NCBI GenBank assembly: GCA_964401835.1
Contig: CAYNZP010000017.1
Span: 1-47,610, forward strand
Direction: 5' to 3'
DNA length: 47,610 nt
From: CAYNZP01 sp964401835
GTDB taxonomy: Bacteria; Planctomycetota; Phycisphaerae; SM23-33
Positions 1 through 8,677 of the stretch are shown in pieces. The translations under genes and the position numbers were made by a program. How positions within the stretch are numbered: position 1 is the stretch's first letter; every line of letters starts with the position of its first letter. A model generated the notes under the pieces. The model was not told the origin of the DNA and ran no database searches. It saw only the letters and a program-made list of their open reading frames with translations.

Positions 1-306
1 AATGTCGGCTGAGACTCTCACAAAACTTGGATCAGTTTTTGGGGGGCACGTCAATTTGTTTCAGAGGCCGTTCAACACAATAGAAAGCAAATTACGCAGA
101 TATTTACAAAATACGGATTCGCTGCCTATCCATTCGAGTTTTGGCATTACAGCAGCGGAGATATTTTCGATTCAACAGTAAACGACACTATTCCCGCTCG
201 TTACGGAGCAATCGATTGGGATCCTGTAACAAACGAGATAAAGCCTCTTGAAAACCAACTTACTCCTTTGAACTCTGAGCAGGATTTTTTCGAGCTGGGC
301 TCATGA
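1..306 (+). pseudogene. D-alanyl-D-alanine dipeptidase (VanX-like, M15), 3' fragment with probable frameshift
   Basis: The frame that ends at the TGA 304-306 encodes the C-terminal part of a VanX-type dipeptidase. It shows a run rich in the usual NRKQI..KYGF pattern and then the EFWHY active-site block, with the presumed catalytic Glu at codon 136-138 and the zinc His at codon 145-147 (EWWHF in canonical members). The family cleaves D-Ala-D-Ala. The same frame has a TGA at 10-12, but reading from base 2 gives Met-Ser-Ala-Glu, and joining that to the Asp-Ser-His at 13-21 restores a plausible family pattern. I therefore infer a one-base deletion near base 13 rather than a true start. The 5' part lies outside the window, so a genuine short gene cannot be excluded, although no usable start follows the stop. 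Confidence 0.55.
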
Positions 307-406
307 CGAGAAAGCTCTTTTGGCCCGGTCTTGGAAAACTACAGAATCAGAATTAAGGGTAAAATGTAGCTGTTTAATAATACGAAATTGCTAAGAAGGG
401 AAAAAT

Positions 407-1546
407 ATGACACATCGAGAAAGGGTAATGGCGGCATTGTCGCACGAAGAAGCTGACCGCGTGCCTATGGACCTTGGCGGTTCAGTTGCAAGTACAATTG
501 TCTGCGACGGGTATCCTGCGTTGCGAGCCGAACTTGGCCTGCCTGTTCACGCCGAGCGTAGTGCACAACTATACTCTGGTTTGCCTGAGATTGAAGAAGA
601 CGTTCGCTTGGCGCTTGACGTCGATATCATTCACGCCCCCAGAGCTTTTGGTACAGGCTCAAGTGTCCAGGTTATATCAGAGGATACGCTTATTGATGAA
701 TGGGGTGTGCGATGGCACAAGCCGGCCGATGGCCATTTTTATGTAGAAAAGCCCCTCTTCTCGGCGGATTCTACAACAAAAGACGCCAAGGAATATAACT
801 GGCCTAAGGCTGAACAACTGGTAGACATGAAAGGTCTGAAGGATGCGATAACCAAGATTCGCAGTGAAACTGATTATGCCATTTCGCTGGAACTTCGCGG
901 CAGAATGTTATCTATGGGTCAGTTTTTATGCGGTTTTGAGGACTGGTTCATGAGCATGGCATGCAATGAATCCTTTGCCAACGAAGTGCTTGAGCATACA
1001 ACACAGTTACAGATCGAAGCCAATGACATCGTCCTCCGTGAGGTCGGTCATCTGGTAGACATAGTCTATACGACAGATGACCTCGGCAGTCAGCGGGGCC
1101 CGCTTATTTCACCTAAAAGTTTTAAGAGTTTGCTCAAACCATATTTCCGCAGATTATGGGAGCATATACGCGGCAAAACCTCAGCCAAACTCATGCATCA
1201 CTGTTGCGGTTCCATCTGGGAATTCATACCAGAGTTTATTGAAATGGGCGTTGAGGTACTGAACCCTATACAGGTTGCTGCAGATAATATGGATCCGGAA
1301 AAGCTGAAAGCTGAGTTTGGCAAAAACCTCTGCTTCTGGGGTGGTGTTGACACCCGTGACGTAATGCCTCGCGGAACAACCACGGACGTGCGCAATGAGG
1401 TGGCCAAACGAATTCGACAGATGGCGCCGGGCGGTGGCTACATCCTTGCTGCCGTGCATGACATTACACGTGAGGTGCCGCCCGTGAACGTTGTCGAGCT
1501 ATTCCGCGCCGGTAAGGAATTGGGCCGCTATCCGATCAATTGTTAA
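407..1546 (+). CDS. Uroporphyrinogen decarboxylase-like (URO-D/MtaA-type) protein
   Basis: A 379-residue member of the URO-D superfamily, with a Shine-Dalgarno AGAAGGG six bases before the ATG. The N-terminus carries the usual THRERVMAAL..EEADRVPMD block. The core has HHCCGS at residues 264-269, followed by GVEVLNPIQ (281-289) and FWGGVD (310-315), the arrangement seen in cobamide-dependent methyltransferase relatives, where a His-x-Cys pair and a later Cys bind zinc; Cys309 is a candidate third ligand. True haem-pathway HemE proteins lack that zinc motif, and no haem genes lie nearby. It is the first gene of a cluster with an oxidoreductase, a hydrolase and a symporter, so a catabolic role, perhaps moving a methyl group from an imported substrate, is my inference. 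The substrate is unknown. Confidence 0.8.
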   Translation: MTHRERVMAALSHEEADRVPMDLGGSVASTIVCDGYPALRAELGLPVHAERSAQLYSGLPEIEEDVRLALDVDIIHAPRAFGTGSSVQVISEDTLIDEWGVRWHKPADGHFYVEKPLFSADSTTKDAKEYNWPKAEQLVDMKGLKDAITKIRSETDYAISLELRGRMLSMGQFLCGFEDWFMSMACNESFANEVLEHTTQLQIEANDIVLREVGHLVDIVYTTDDLGSQRGPLISPKSFKSLLKPYFRRLWEHIRGKTSAKLMHHCCGSIWEFIPEFIEMGVEVLNPIQVAADNMDPEKLKAEFGKNLCFWGGVDTRDVMPRGTTTDVRNEVAKRIRQMAPGGGYILAAVHDITREVPPVNVVELFRAGKELGRYPINC

Positions 1547-1629
1547 GAATATTCCGTTCATGCAAATTGGACAGGTTAGTCAGGAAAGTTTGTCCAAAGA
1601 GTTTTAAGGAGTTTGAAAGGAAATTTGTG

Positions 1630-2829
1630 ATGGGTAAGCTGGGTATGGCAGTTGTCGGCGCAAGTATTCGCAGTGAAGTGATATTCGATTATCTTAAGAG
1701 TAACCCAAGTCAAGGTTTCATAACCGGGGTTTATGATCTGATTCCCTCTCGAGGGAAATATCTCATTGAGGAATATCAAGCCGACCAAGCCGTCGTATAT
1801 GAATCTCTCGGTCAGGCACTTGAAGATGATCGCGTTGAGGCTGTGTTTATTGGAACCCCGGATTATGCGCATGTCGAGCCTGTAACAGCTGCCCTAAAGG
1901 CAGGCAAACATGTTTATTGTGAAAAGCCGATGGCAATAACAATAGAAGATTGCGAGTCTATTATTGACGTCGCAAAAGATGCCAGAAGTATTTTTTATCT
2001 TGGTATGAATCTTCGCCACTGCCCGGTCCATGAAAAGCTTCACGAAGTGCTCACCAGCGGCCAACTTGGCGAACTGCTTACAATTGAAGCCAACGAGTAC
2101 TATTTCAATGGCAGAACTTATTTTCGTCGTTGGAACCGTCTGAGAGAATTCGGCGGTGGGCTATGGTTAACCAAGGCATGCCATGACTTTGACCTGCTGA
2201 ACTGGGTTGCAGGAGGCAAGCCAACGCGTGTATTCGCCACTTCCAACCTAAGTTACTACAAGCCCAGGCCCGATGCTGGCACTCATTGTCGCATCTGTCC
2301 AATTAAGGATAAATGCCCTGACTTTTACGATATAGAGAATCCTGAAAAAACTTATTGGCATAAGTCGTGGGCAGAACTGGCCAGGCTGACTGAGGAAGAG
2401 ACCGGCCAGATGCAAGATATTTGCCTTTATAATTCCGACAAAGACACATTTGATAACGGCATTGCTGTGGTCGATTACAATAACGATGTGCGAGCTACTT
2501 ATACGGTTAATGTTGTCAGTGCGCGACAAACCCGCCAGATGCGACTTATGGGGACAGAAGGTTCTGCCGAGGGAGACGTGGACGATGGCAAAGTTACTGT
2601 CTGGAAACGGTATAGCGAGGACAAGGTCGTCCACGATTTGAGCGAGCAAATGAACTCTACCCATAATGGGGCTGATGTTCGTATATTTGCCGACTTTTTC
2701 CATTGCTGCCAAACAGGTGAAAAACCTCGCAGCAGTTGGGCGGATGGCCGGCTTAGCGTTCAATTGGCCCTGGCTGCAAGAGATTCTGCCGATACAGGCA
2801 GCCCCATTGAGATCAAAGATTCAATGTAG
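1630..2829 (+). CDS. Gfo/Idh/MocA-family NAD(P)-dependent oxidoreductase
   Basis: A 399-residue sugar-dehydrogenase-like oxidoreductase. I place the start at the ATG 1630 because it has a GAAAGGA ribosome site and puts the Rossmann strand (MAVVGAS, residues 6-12) at the N-terminus; a start at 1540 would add thirty unrelated residues. The EKP motif (98-100) and the GGGLWLTKACHDFDLLNW segment (175-192, His185) are the standard cofactor and catalytic features of the family. Residues 220-229 hold a CxxC...C cluster (Cys220, Cys223, Cys229) that occurs in a subset of planctomycete members and may bind a metal. It follows the URO-D-like gene by 83 bases and precedes the hydrolase by 24, consistent with one operon acting on a carbohydrate derivative. 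The substrate cannot be read from sequence. Confidence 0.85.
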   Translation: MGKLGMAVVGASIRSEVIFDYLKSNPSQGFITGVYDLIPSRGKYLIEEYQADQAVVYESLGQALEDDRVEAVFIGTPDYAHVEPVTAALKAGKHVYCEKPMAITIEDCESIIDVAKDARSIFYLGMNLRHCPVHEKLHEVLTSGQLGELLTIEANEYYFNGRTYFRRWNRLREFGGGLWLTKACHDFDLLNWVAGGKPTRVFATSNLSYYKPRPDAGTHCRICPIKDKCPDFYDIENPEKTYWHKSWAELARLTEEETGQMQDICLYNSDKDTFDNGIAVVDYNNDVRATYTVNVVSARQTRQMRLMGTEGSAEGDVDDGKVTVWKRYSEDKVVHDLSEQMNSTHNGADVRIFADFFHCCQTGEKPRSSWADGRLSVQLALAARDSADTGSPIEIKDSM

Positions 2830-2853
2830 TATGCGAAACTAAAGGTGCTTACG

Positions 2854-3897
2854 ATGAATCGAAATCTTTCAGTTAATGCTTATTTCCGTAGTTTAGCGGA
2901 AAAGCATACGCCGAAATACCGCTTTACTGGGAGTGATAAAAATGACTGGCAGCAGTGGCAGGGGCAACTCCTACCAGCGGTAAAGGCTACACTTGGCAAG
3001 ATGCCTAAGAAAGTTCCGTTGAACCCAGAGATTGTCGCAGAGTGGATAGAAGATGGGCTTGTAAAGCAGAAGGTTATCTTTGACGTTGAAGAAAACCTTT
3101 CCGCGACGGCCTACGTTTTTCGTCTTGCTGAAGCAAAGGGTAATCTACCAGGTATTCTGGCTTGTCATGGCCACGGGCCGTTCGGCAAAGAACCCGTAAT
3201 GTGCAATGGTTCAACACCAGAATTAAGGTCTAATATCGAATCATGTAACTACGATTATGGTCTGCAGATGGCCAAGGCAGGCTATGCTGTTATAGCGATA
3301 GACTGGCGAGGCTTTGGCGAGCGAGATGATAGGCGAAAACCGAACTTTAACGATAATGCGGCCGGTAGAGATATATGCAATTTGCATTACATTCGTGCCA
3401 CAATATTGGGAATGACAGTTCTTGGTATGGATGTTCATGACGGTATGTGCGCGTTGGATTATCTCTGCAGCCAGGATTTCATTGACGCTGACCGAATCGG
3501 TGTAATGGGGCTTAGCCTTGGAGGTACCATGGCTACCTGGATAGCAATTTGCGACCACAGAATTAAAGCCGTTGATATTATCTGCTACAGCGACCGCTTT
3601 GCAGATTTTGGCATGAGGGATATTAATTTCTGTGGTAGTCAGATTACACCAGGGCTTTACGATCTTTGTGATGTTCCTGATTTACACGGCCTGATCGCGC
3701 CTCGCCCACTTTTGGTTGAAATCGGTGCGTATGATGACTGTTTTTTGGTAGATTCTGCGAGGAACTGCTACCGCGAGGTAGAAAAGATATACGCTGCCGC
3801 CGGTGCAAGCGATAAGCTGGAATTGGACCTTTTTGAAGGCGGACATCAATGGGGGGCAAACAAGGTATTCGATTTTTTTGGCAAAAATTTAAAATAA
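2854..3897 (+). CDS. Alpha/beta hydrolase (dienelactone hydrolase / acetyl xylan esterase-like)
   Basis: A 347-residue cytoplasmic hydrolase with no signal peptide. The ATG 2854 has an AAAGG ribosome site at good spacing; the GTG nine bases upstream lies on top of that site and is less likely. The fold is shown by an oxyanion-hole CHGHG at 104-108, the nucleophile elbow GLSLGG (Ser221), an acidic residue after strand 7 in GAYDD (Asp294 or Asp295) and the terminal GGHQW with His331, giving a full Ser-Asp-His triad. Related proteins remove acetyl or other ester groups from sugars. It sits between the Gfo/Idh oxidoreductase and a sodium symporter, so it may de-esterify a small imported substrate; that role is inferred. 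Confidence 0.8.
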   Translation: MNRNLSVNAYFRSLAEKHTPKYRFTGSDKNDWQQWQGQLLPAVKATLGKMPKKVPLNPEIVAEWIEDGLVKQKVIFDVEENLSATAYVFRLAEAKGNLPGILACHGHGPFGKEPVMCNGSTPELRSNIESCNYDYGLQMAKAGYAVIAIDWRGFGERDDRRKPNFNDNAAGRDICNLHYIRATILGMTVLGMDVHDGMCALDYLCSQDFIDADRIGVMGLSLGGTMATWIAICDHRIKAVDIICYSDRFADFGMRDINFCGSQITPGLYDLCDVPDLHGLIAPRPLLVEIGAYDDCFLVDSARNCYREVEKIYAAAGASDKLELDLFEGGHQWGANKVFDFFGKNLK

Positions 3898-4073
3898 TCA
3901 ACCGTTAGGGAGTTTGCAAATAATCCATTGGGTGGTTCTCGATTCCGGCAGAATCGTGAGACGGCGGACGATTCATGAGGGCTGTGTTTGAAGCCACGGA
4001 GGAAGTGAATGCAGAAGTGGCTATCCTAGGGTTGCGAAATTAAAGCCGTCCGTCATAAAGATTGGAGTAAACA

Positions 4074-6476
4074 ATGCATTTAGTTGATTGGCTTATTGTG
4101 GTTATTCCGTTGATTATAGTTGCAGTCGTTGGTTTGCGGGCTCAGCGATATGTTAGGGGGGTATCGGATTTTCTGGCTGCAGGTCGAGTAGCAGGAAGGT
4201 ACGTTGTGGCTGTCGCCAACGGCGAAGCGGCGATGGGCTTGATAAGCGTTGTCGCCATGTTCGAGATGTACTATAAATCTGGCTTTGCGATAAGCTTTTG
4301 GAATAATATTGGCATTCCCATCATGTTAGTGATTATGCTTACAGGTTTTGCTATTTATCGTTTTCGCGAAACCCGAGCCATGACCTTGGCACAATTCTTT
4401 GAAATACGTTACAGCAAGAGTTTTCGTGTTTTTGCAGGAGTACTTCAGGCAATATCAGGCATTTTGAACTACGGCTTATTTCCAGCAGTGGGCGCAAGAT
4501 TCATCATGTATTTTTGTGATTTACCGACAACTATCAACTTTATCGGATTAAGCTGGCCGACTTTTGGCCTTTTAATGGCGATATTCCTGGGTATAGCAGT
4601 TCTCATCGTTACCATCGGTGGTCAAATTACCGTCATGACTACCGATTGTATTCAGGGCATTCTGAGCTATCCAATGTACCTTATTGTGGTATTTGCCATA
4701 ATTATGAACTTTTCATGGTGGAACCAGATAGGGCCGACGCTTATGGATCGTCCTGTTGGCGAGTCGATACTTAATCCGTTTGATACATTCAATCTGAAGG
4801 ACTTTAACATATTTTATATAGTGGTAGGCATTATTGGCAACGTATTCAACATTCTCTCCTGGTCAGGTACACAGGGGTACAATGCTGCTGCAGCGACGCC
4901 ACATGAACAGAAAATGGGCAGGATTCTTGGTGCATGGCGAACTGGTTTTTCCGTTCTGATGTTTGTTCTTTTGGCAGCAGCGGCATATACATACATGAAT
5001 AACGCTGAATTTGCTAAACAAGCTAGCCAAACCGAACGCAATCTAAGCTGGAAAGCCGTTCAAGACGTATCAAATGGTAAGAAATTTCAAGAAGTCCGGC
5101 ATGAAGTCCATGAATACCTTCAAACCGATCAAATTGTTCCTTCATTACAGATAAAACTCGACAAAGTTCGAACTGAGGAAGCTGAATCGGCAAGGAAAAT
5201 CGGGAAAGCTCAAGGAGAGGTAGAAAAAATCCTCAATCCTCAAGATCCAAGCACCGCCACTATTATAGCAACGGCATTAAAGGCCCAAGACAAGGGAAAA
5301 GCTCGGACATTTACTACCATTCACAATCAGATGCGTGTTCCGGTAGCTTTGCGTGATCTTTTACCCATAGGCGTTACGGGCGTATTCTGTGCAATAATGA
5401 TATTTCTCATGATAAGTACAGATACGACTTATCTTCATTCCTGGGGCAGTATTCTTGTGCAGGACATCGTATTACCATTTCGTAAAAAGCCTTTTACTCC
5501 TCGTCAGCAGTTGTTTTGGCTTAGAGTGGCAATCGCATTTGTTGCAGTCTTTGCGTTCTTTTTCTCTCTATACTTTGGCCAGGTAACTTTTATTTTGATG
5601 TTCTTTGCTCTTACCGGCAGCATATGGCTGGGTGGGGCAGGTGCTGTAATTTTGGGAGGGCTTTATTGGAAACGCGGAACAACTCAGGGTGCATGGGCAG
5701 GTCTTCTTTCAGGTTCAATTTTAGCTTCTATTGGTTTTATAGGTCAGAATTACTGGGCCCAGAGCATCTATCCTATGATTGAGAAGTCACCGACCATATT
5801 GCATTGGTTTACTATAATTATCGAAGGTATTTCTCATCCATTCGAACCAATTATTCAGTGGCGGGTAACTCCAGATAAGTTTCCAATTAACGGCCAGGAG
5901 GTTTACTTCCTGACGATGTTACTGTCGATAGCGACATATGTGACTGTTTCTTTATTAACTTGCCGTAAACCATTCAATATGGAGCGGATGCTGCATCGTG
6001 GCAAGTATCGGCGTGAAGATGACCGAGCCCCCGGGGAGGTTGCCGGCAAACCACCACGTTCACTGAAAGGTCTTCTGCAGACATTACTTGGTATAGATGC
6101 CCAGTTTACGCGTGGCGATAAGATTCTGTCTTGGTCGGTATTTTTGTACAGCATGGTTTGGGGCTTTGGTTCCTGGCTTGTAGTCTTAATCTGGAATGTC
6201 ATAAAGGAAGGTGGCTGGCCGAAGCAGTGGTGGTCAACATGGTTCTTTATTCAGTACTTCGTAGTAGCTTTCATAGTCGGTCTAGTTACAACTGTTTGGT
6301 TTACCATAGGTGGTACTTGGGATTTACGACGTATGTTCAAGCGTTTGGCGTCACACGAAACTAACATTCTAGACGATGGACGGGTCGTCGGTCATGTCAG
6401 CGCCGATGATGTCGCGCTGGTCGAGAAGGTTGAGCATATAAAAATCGAAGAAGAGAGGCATGAAGATATGCAGTAA
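4074..6476 (+). CDS. Sodium:solute symporter (SSS family), long form
   Basis: An 800-residue polytopic membrane protein of the SSS family. The N-terminus has the typical short segment, a membrane helix, then VRGVSDFLAAGR and the VANGEAAMG stretch of helix 1. Many hydrophobic segments follow up to about residue 570, with more near 600-635 and 680-745. A GGA ribosome site precedes the ATG. Usual family members are about 500-600 residues; this one is longer because of a hydrophilic, charged, helix-prone insert at about 308-428 between membrane segments and a long C-terminal extension ending in a charged tail. It probably imports the substrate used by the surrounding URO-D-like, oxidoreductase and hydrolase genes. 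The substrate is not identifiable. Confidence 0.85.
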   Translation: MHLVDWLIVVIPLIIVAVVGLRAQRYVRGVSDFLAAGRVAGRYVVAVANGEAAMGLISVVAMFEMYYKSGFAISFWNNIGIPIMLVIMLTGFAIYRFRETRAMTLAQFFEIRYSKSFRVFAGVLQAISGILNYGLFPAVGARFIMYFCDLPTTINFIGLSWPTFGLLMAIFLGIAVLIVTIGGQITVMTTDCIQGILSYPMYLIVVFAIIMNFSWWNQIGPTLMDRPVGESILNPFDTFNLKDFNIFYIVVGIIGNVFNILSWSGTQGYNAAAATPHEQKMGRILGAWRTGFSVLMFVLLAAAAYTYMNNAEFAKQASQTERNLSWKAVQDVSNGKKFQEVRHEVHEYLQTDQIVPSLQIKLDKVRTEEAESARKIGKAQGEVEKILNPQDPSTATIIATALKAQDKGKARTFTTIHNQMRVPVALRDLLPIGVTGVFCAIMIFLMISTDTTYLHSWGSILVQDIVLPFRKKPFTPRQQLFWLRVAIAFVAVFAFFFSLYFGQVTFILMFFALTGSIWLGGAGAVILGGLYWKRGTTQGAWAGLLSGSILASIGFIGQNYWAQSIYPMIEKSPTILHWFTIIIEGISHPFEPIIQWRVTPDKFPINGQEVYFLTMLLSIATYVTVSLLTCRKPFNMERMLHRGKYRREDDRAPGEVAGKPPRSLKGLLQTLLGIDAQFTRGDKILSWSVFLYSMVWGFGSWLVVLIWNVIKEGGWPKQWWSTWFFIQYFVVAFIVGLVTTVWFTIGGTWDLRRMFKRLASHETNILDDGRVVGHVSADDVALVEKVEHIKIEEERHEDMQ

Positions 6477-6556
6477 GAATTTATTCTTGTTCCCTATTCT
6501 CCCTGGAGTGCCCGGCTTGTGGTGGCCACTCTGGGGAAAAAGTTCATGGAGATTTC

Positions 6557-7747
6557 ATGCAAACTAATCATAAGAAAGACATGTTATCAACTCTGGCCGG
6601 TGAGCCTGTTGATCGCATGCCTTGGGCACCTCGGCTGGATTTGTGGTATAAGGCCAATAAACTGGCAGGCACATTGCCGCAAAAATACCAAAACGCCTCG
6701 CTAATAGAAATCGTGGACGATCTTGATTGGGGTTTTCATGCTATCGTGCCCGATTTCCGCGATTTGCGAAATCCAGACGAAGATACGCACCGAGCTCTGG
6801 GCATATATAACTTATGGTTTATGCCCTACAAGACCATCCTGAAAAACGTCAAGTGGACGGTGCAAATTGAAGGCGATAAAACCATTGTCGAATACGACAC
6901 ACCTAAAGGTAAAATAACGACTGCTGTTGTTTATGATGAAGCCATGCGCAAGGCGGGCATTACTATTACGCATATTTCTGAACATGCCATTAAGAGTTCA
7001 AAAGATTATGAAGCCCTGGGGTATCTTTTTGAAAACGCTCGCATAGAGCCGAATTATGAAGGTTATAGGGAATATGCCGAATTGATTGGGAATAGAGGCT
7101 TAGCGGCAGCTTTTGTCAGCCTTGCAGGGTCACCGATGCACTTGATTCAGCGGGAATTGATGCCACTGGATAACTTTTTTTTCGATATGCATGATCATCC
7201 CGAGGAACTGGCCATGCTGGCTGAAAAGATAGGTTCATATTGGTCCAGGGTTCTAGAAATAGTAGTAGATTGCCAGGCGGAGTTGGTTTTTGTTGGAGCA
7301 AACTATGATGCAGCCATGACGTATCCTCCTTTCTTTCATGAGCATGTTGAACCGTGGTTGCGAAAATATGCCGACGAGTTGCATGCCAGAGGCAAGTATC
7401 TGCTTACACATACAGACGGGGAAAATACCGGCCTTTTGCAACACTATGTAGATGCAAAAATAGATATTGCCGATTCGATCTGCCCCAAGCCCATGACAAA
7501 ACTCACCATTGAAGAGGTGCGAGACTTCTTTGCGGGCAGGGTCACAATTATGGGAGGAATTCCGTCCGTGGCATTATTACCATCTGTAATGCCGGATAAA
7601 AAATTCGACACCTTCCTGGATACCTTCTTTGAGGAACTTGGCAATGGTGACCACCAGATTCTTGGAATATCCGACACCACTCCACCAGCAGCTGACTGGA
7701 ATAGGCTGGTCCGGATTTGCGAGCGAGCAAAACTTTCGATCCTATAA
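6557..7747 (+). CDS. Uroporphyrinogen decarboxylase-like protein, divergent
   Basis: A 396-residue URO-D-superfamily protein, second in this cluster and only distantly like the one at 407. The N-terminus (KKDMLSTLAGEPVDRMPWAPR) is the family's opening block, and GRVTIMGGIPS near residues 335-345 matches the strand that carries WGGID in relatives. At the place of the His-x-Cys zinc motif it reads HTDGEN (His285, Asp287), so it lacks the cysteine of the methyltransferase branch and the metal site, if present, must be different. GGAG seven bases before the ATG supports the start. It is the last gene of the cluster, 80 bases after the symporter. Function unknown; it may pair with the first URO-D-like protein. 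Confidence 0.75.
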   Translation: MQTNHKKDMLSTLAGEPVDRMPWAPRLDLWYKANKLAGTLPQKYQNASLIEIVDDLDWGFHAIVPDFRDLRNPDEDTHRALGIYNLWFMPYKTILKNVKWTVQIEGDKTIVEYDTPKGKITTAVVYDEAMRKAGITITHISEHAIKSSKDYEALGYLFENARIEPNYEGYREYAELIGNRGLAAAFVSLAGSPMHLIQRELMPLDNFFFDMHDHPEELAMLAEKIGSYWSRVLEIVVDCQAELVFVGANYDAAMTYPPFFHEHVEPWLRKYADELHARGKYLLTHTDGENTGLLQHYVDAKIDIADSICPKPMTKLTIEEVRDFFAGRVTIMGGIPSVALLPSVMPDKKFDTFLDTFFEELGNGDHQILGISDTTPPAADWNRLVRICERAKLSIL

Positions 7748-7783
7748 AACTGTTTTAGCGGGGGCATCATATGAAATCAGTAC

Positions 7784-7811
7784 AAAAAAAAGCCCCGCAC
7801 TTTGCGGGGCT
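7784..7811 (-). terminator. Rho-independent terminator for the minus-strand gene ending at 7855
   Basis: A perfect 9-bp stem (7791-7799 with 7803-7811) closed by a 3-base loop. On the minus strand it is followed by a run of T (A tract 7784-7791 on the plus strand). It could also slow plus-strand transcripts arriving from the URO-D cluster. Confidence 0.8.
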
Positions 7812-7854
7812 GATGATCCTAGTCGAAAAATTGGATTTGTAAGGACTACTTGTC

Positions 7855-8310
7855 CTAAAGTGATTTAATGATTTCCTTCACGGTTTGGGCCGTATCATTA
7901 GTAGCTTCATTTATTTTTTCGGCTTCTTCCGCTAATAAAGTGAGTAGGCTTGGTAACTTATTGAAGCTTTTTAACTTCCATTCTCTAGTTGCGCTAACCC
8001 ACGGCGTTATTTCTATTTCTTCCTTAATAACGGCATCGGGATTTTCATCGGAATCTGATTCCTTTGTAGTTACCACCGCCAGACGAAATTTACCATCTAC
8101 TCGACGGTAAGCGAGATAAGTACACTCACAATATTCCTCATCAATATCGTTTGCATCAATGAATACCTTGACAGATAAGCCAATACTGCATTCTTTATTC
8201 AGGAATTGTTCGACAAGGTTGACAATTTCGGTCACCTCATCGGTCGCGGCATTGAGCTTGGGAGATACCTTACGGAGGCGAGAAAACGCCTTTTGAAGTT
8301 CTTTTGTCAT
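7855..8310 (-). CDS. Hypothetical protein, charged and soluble
   Basis: A 151-residue protein that I do not recognise. It starts with a ribosome site AGAAAGG about 8-10 bases before the ATG and ends just before a clear terminator, so it is a self-contained single-gene unit. The sequence is acidic, with a helical N-terminus (residues 1-40), a central beta-rich part containing IDEEYCECTYLAYRR (about 56-70), and a C-terminal helical tail (KLPSLLTLLAEEAEKINEA) with coiled-coil potential. No signal peptide, membrane segment or catalytic motif is visible. It lies at the left edge of the accessory region that continues with phage-type packaging genes, transcribed away from them, which would fit a prophage or island passenger gene. 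That placement is the only functional hint. Confidence 0.6.
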   Translation of the reverse strand: MTKELQKAFSRLRKVSPKLNAATDEVTEIVNLVEQFLNKECSIGLSVKVFIDANDIDEEYCECTYLAYRRVDGKFRLAVVTTKESDSDENPDAVIKEEIEITPWVSATREWKLKSFNKLPSLLTLLAEEAEKINEATNDTAQTVKEIIKSL

Positions 8311-8677
8311 GACTACTAGCCTTTCTGTCCTTCTTGGGGACTTGAATTTTACTGCTTCAACTAGGATCTCTAGTCGATACTGTCAACTAGAAAGCTCAGA
8401 GTAAGAAATCAATCCTCCGTTGTCAATCTTTTTAAAGAGAAAATATTAATCACCAGGCATTTGGCAGTTTATGACGTAGAATTCTTATGTAGAAAACTGG
8501 TCCTTCTTGCTTACGGTTTGAAAATGTGAATTTCTCTTCAAAGGGGCTTGTTTATCGAAAAAGCATACATTTTTCCTGAAACTGTCTAATAACATAATAG
8601 AGGAGGATATGTTTTTCCTCTTCGAATTTGTAAGTAAATTTTAGGGATTAGGCCAAAAACAGAAAGGAAGAAGTGTA
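8311..8677. other. Divergent intergenic region between two accessory genes
   Basis: 367 A/T-rich bases that must hold the promoters for the genes at 7855-8310 (minus) and 8678-9265 (plus). I see no RNA gene. An 11-codon Phe-rich reading frame (8609-8644) follows an AGGAGG at 8601-8606, but the spacing is only two bases, so I do not annotate it as a gene. Confidence 0.4.

Noticed and set aside
1..306. Recoding of TGA at 10-12 as a sense codon
   Set aside because: Other genes in the window use TGA as a normal stop, and a one-base shift near 13 explains the frame better.
407..7747. URO-D-like genes as haem synthesis enzymes (hemE)
   Set aside because: The zinc-type HHCC motif in the first, HTDG in the second, and the sugar-type neighbours argue against it.
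8609..8644. Phe-rich leader peptide of 11 codons after AGGAGG
   Set aside because: The spacing of two bases from AGGAGG to ATG is too short, and no regulatory hairpin follows.
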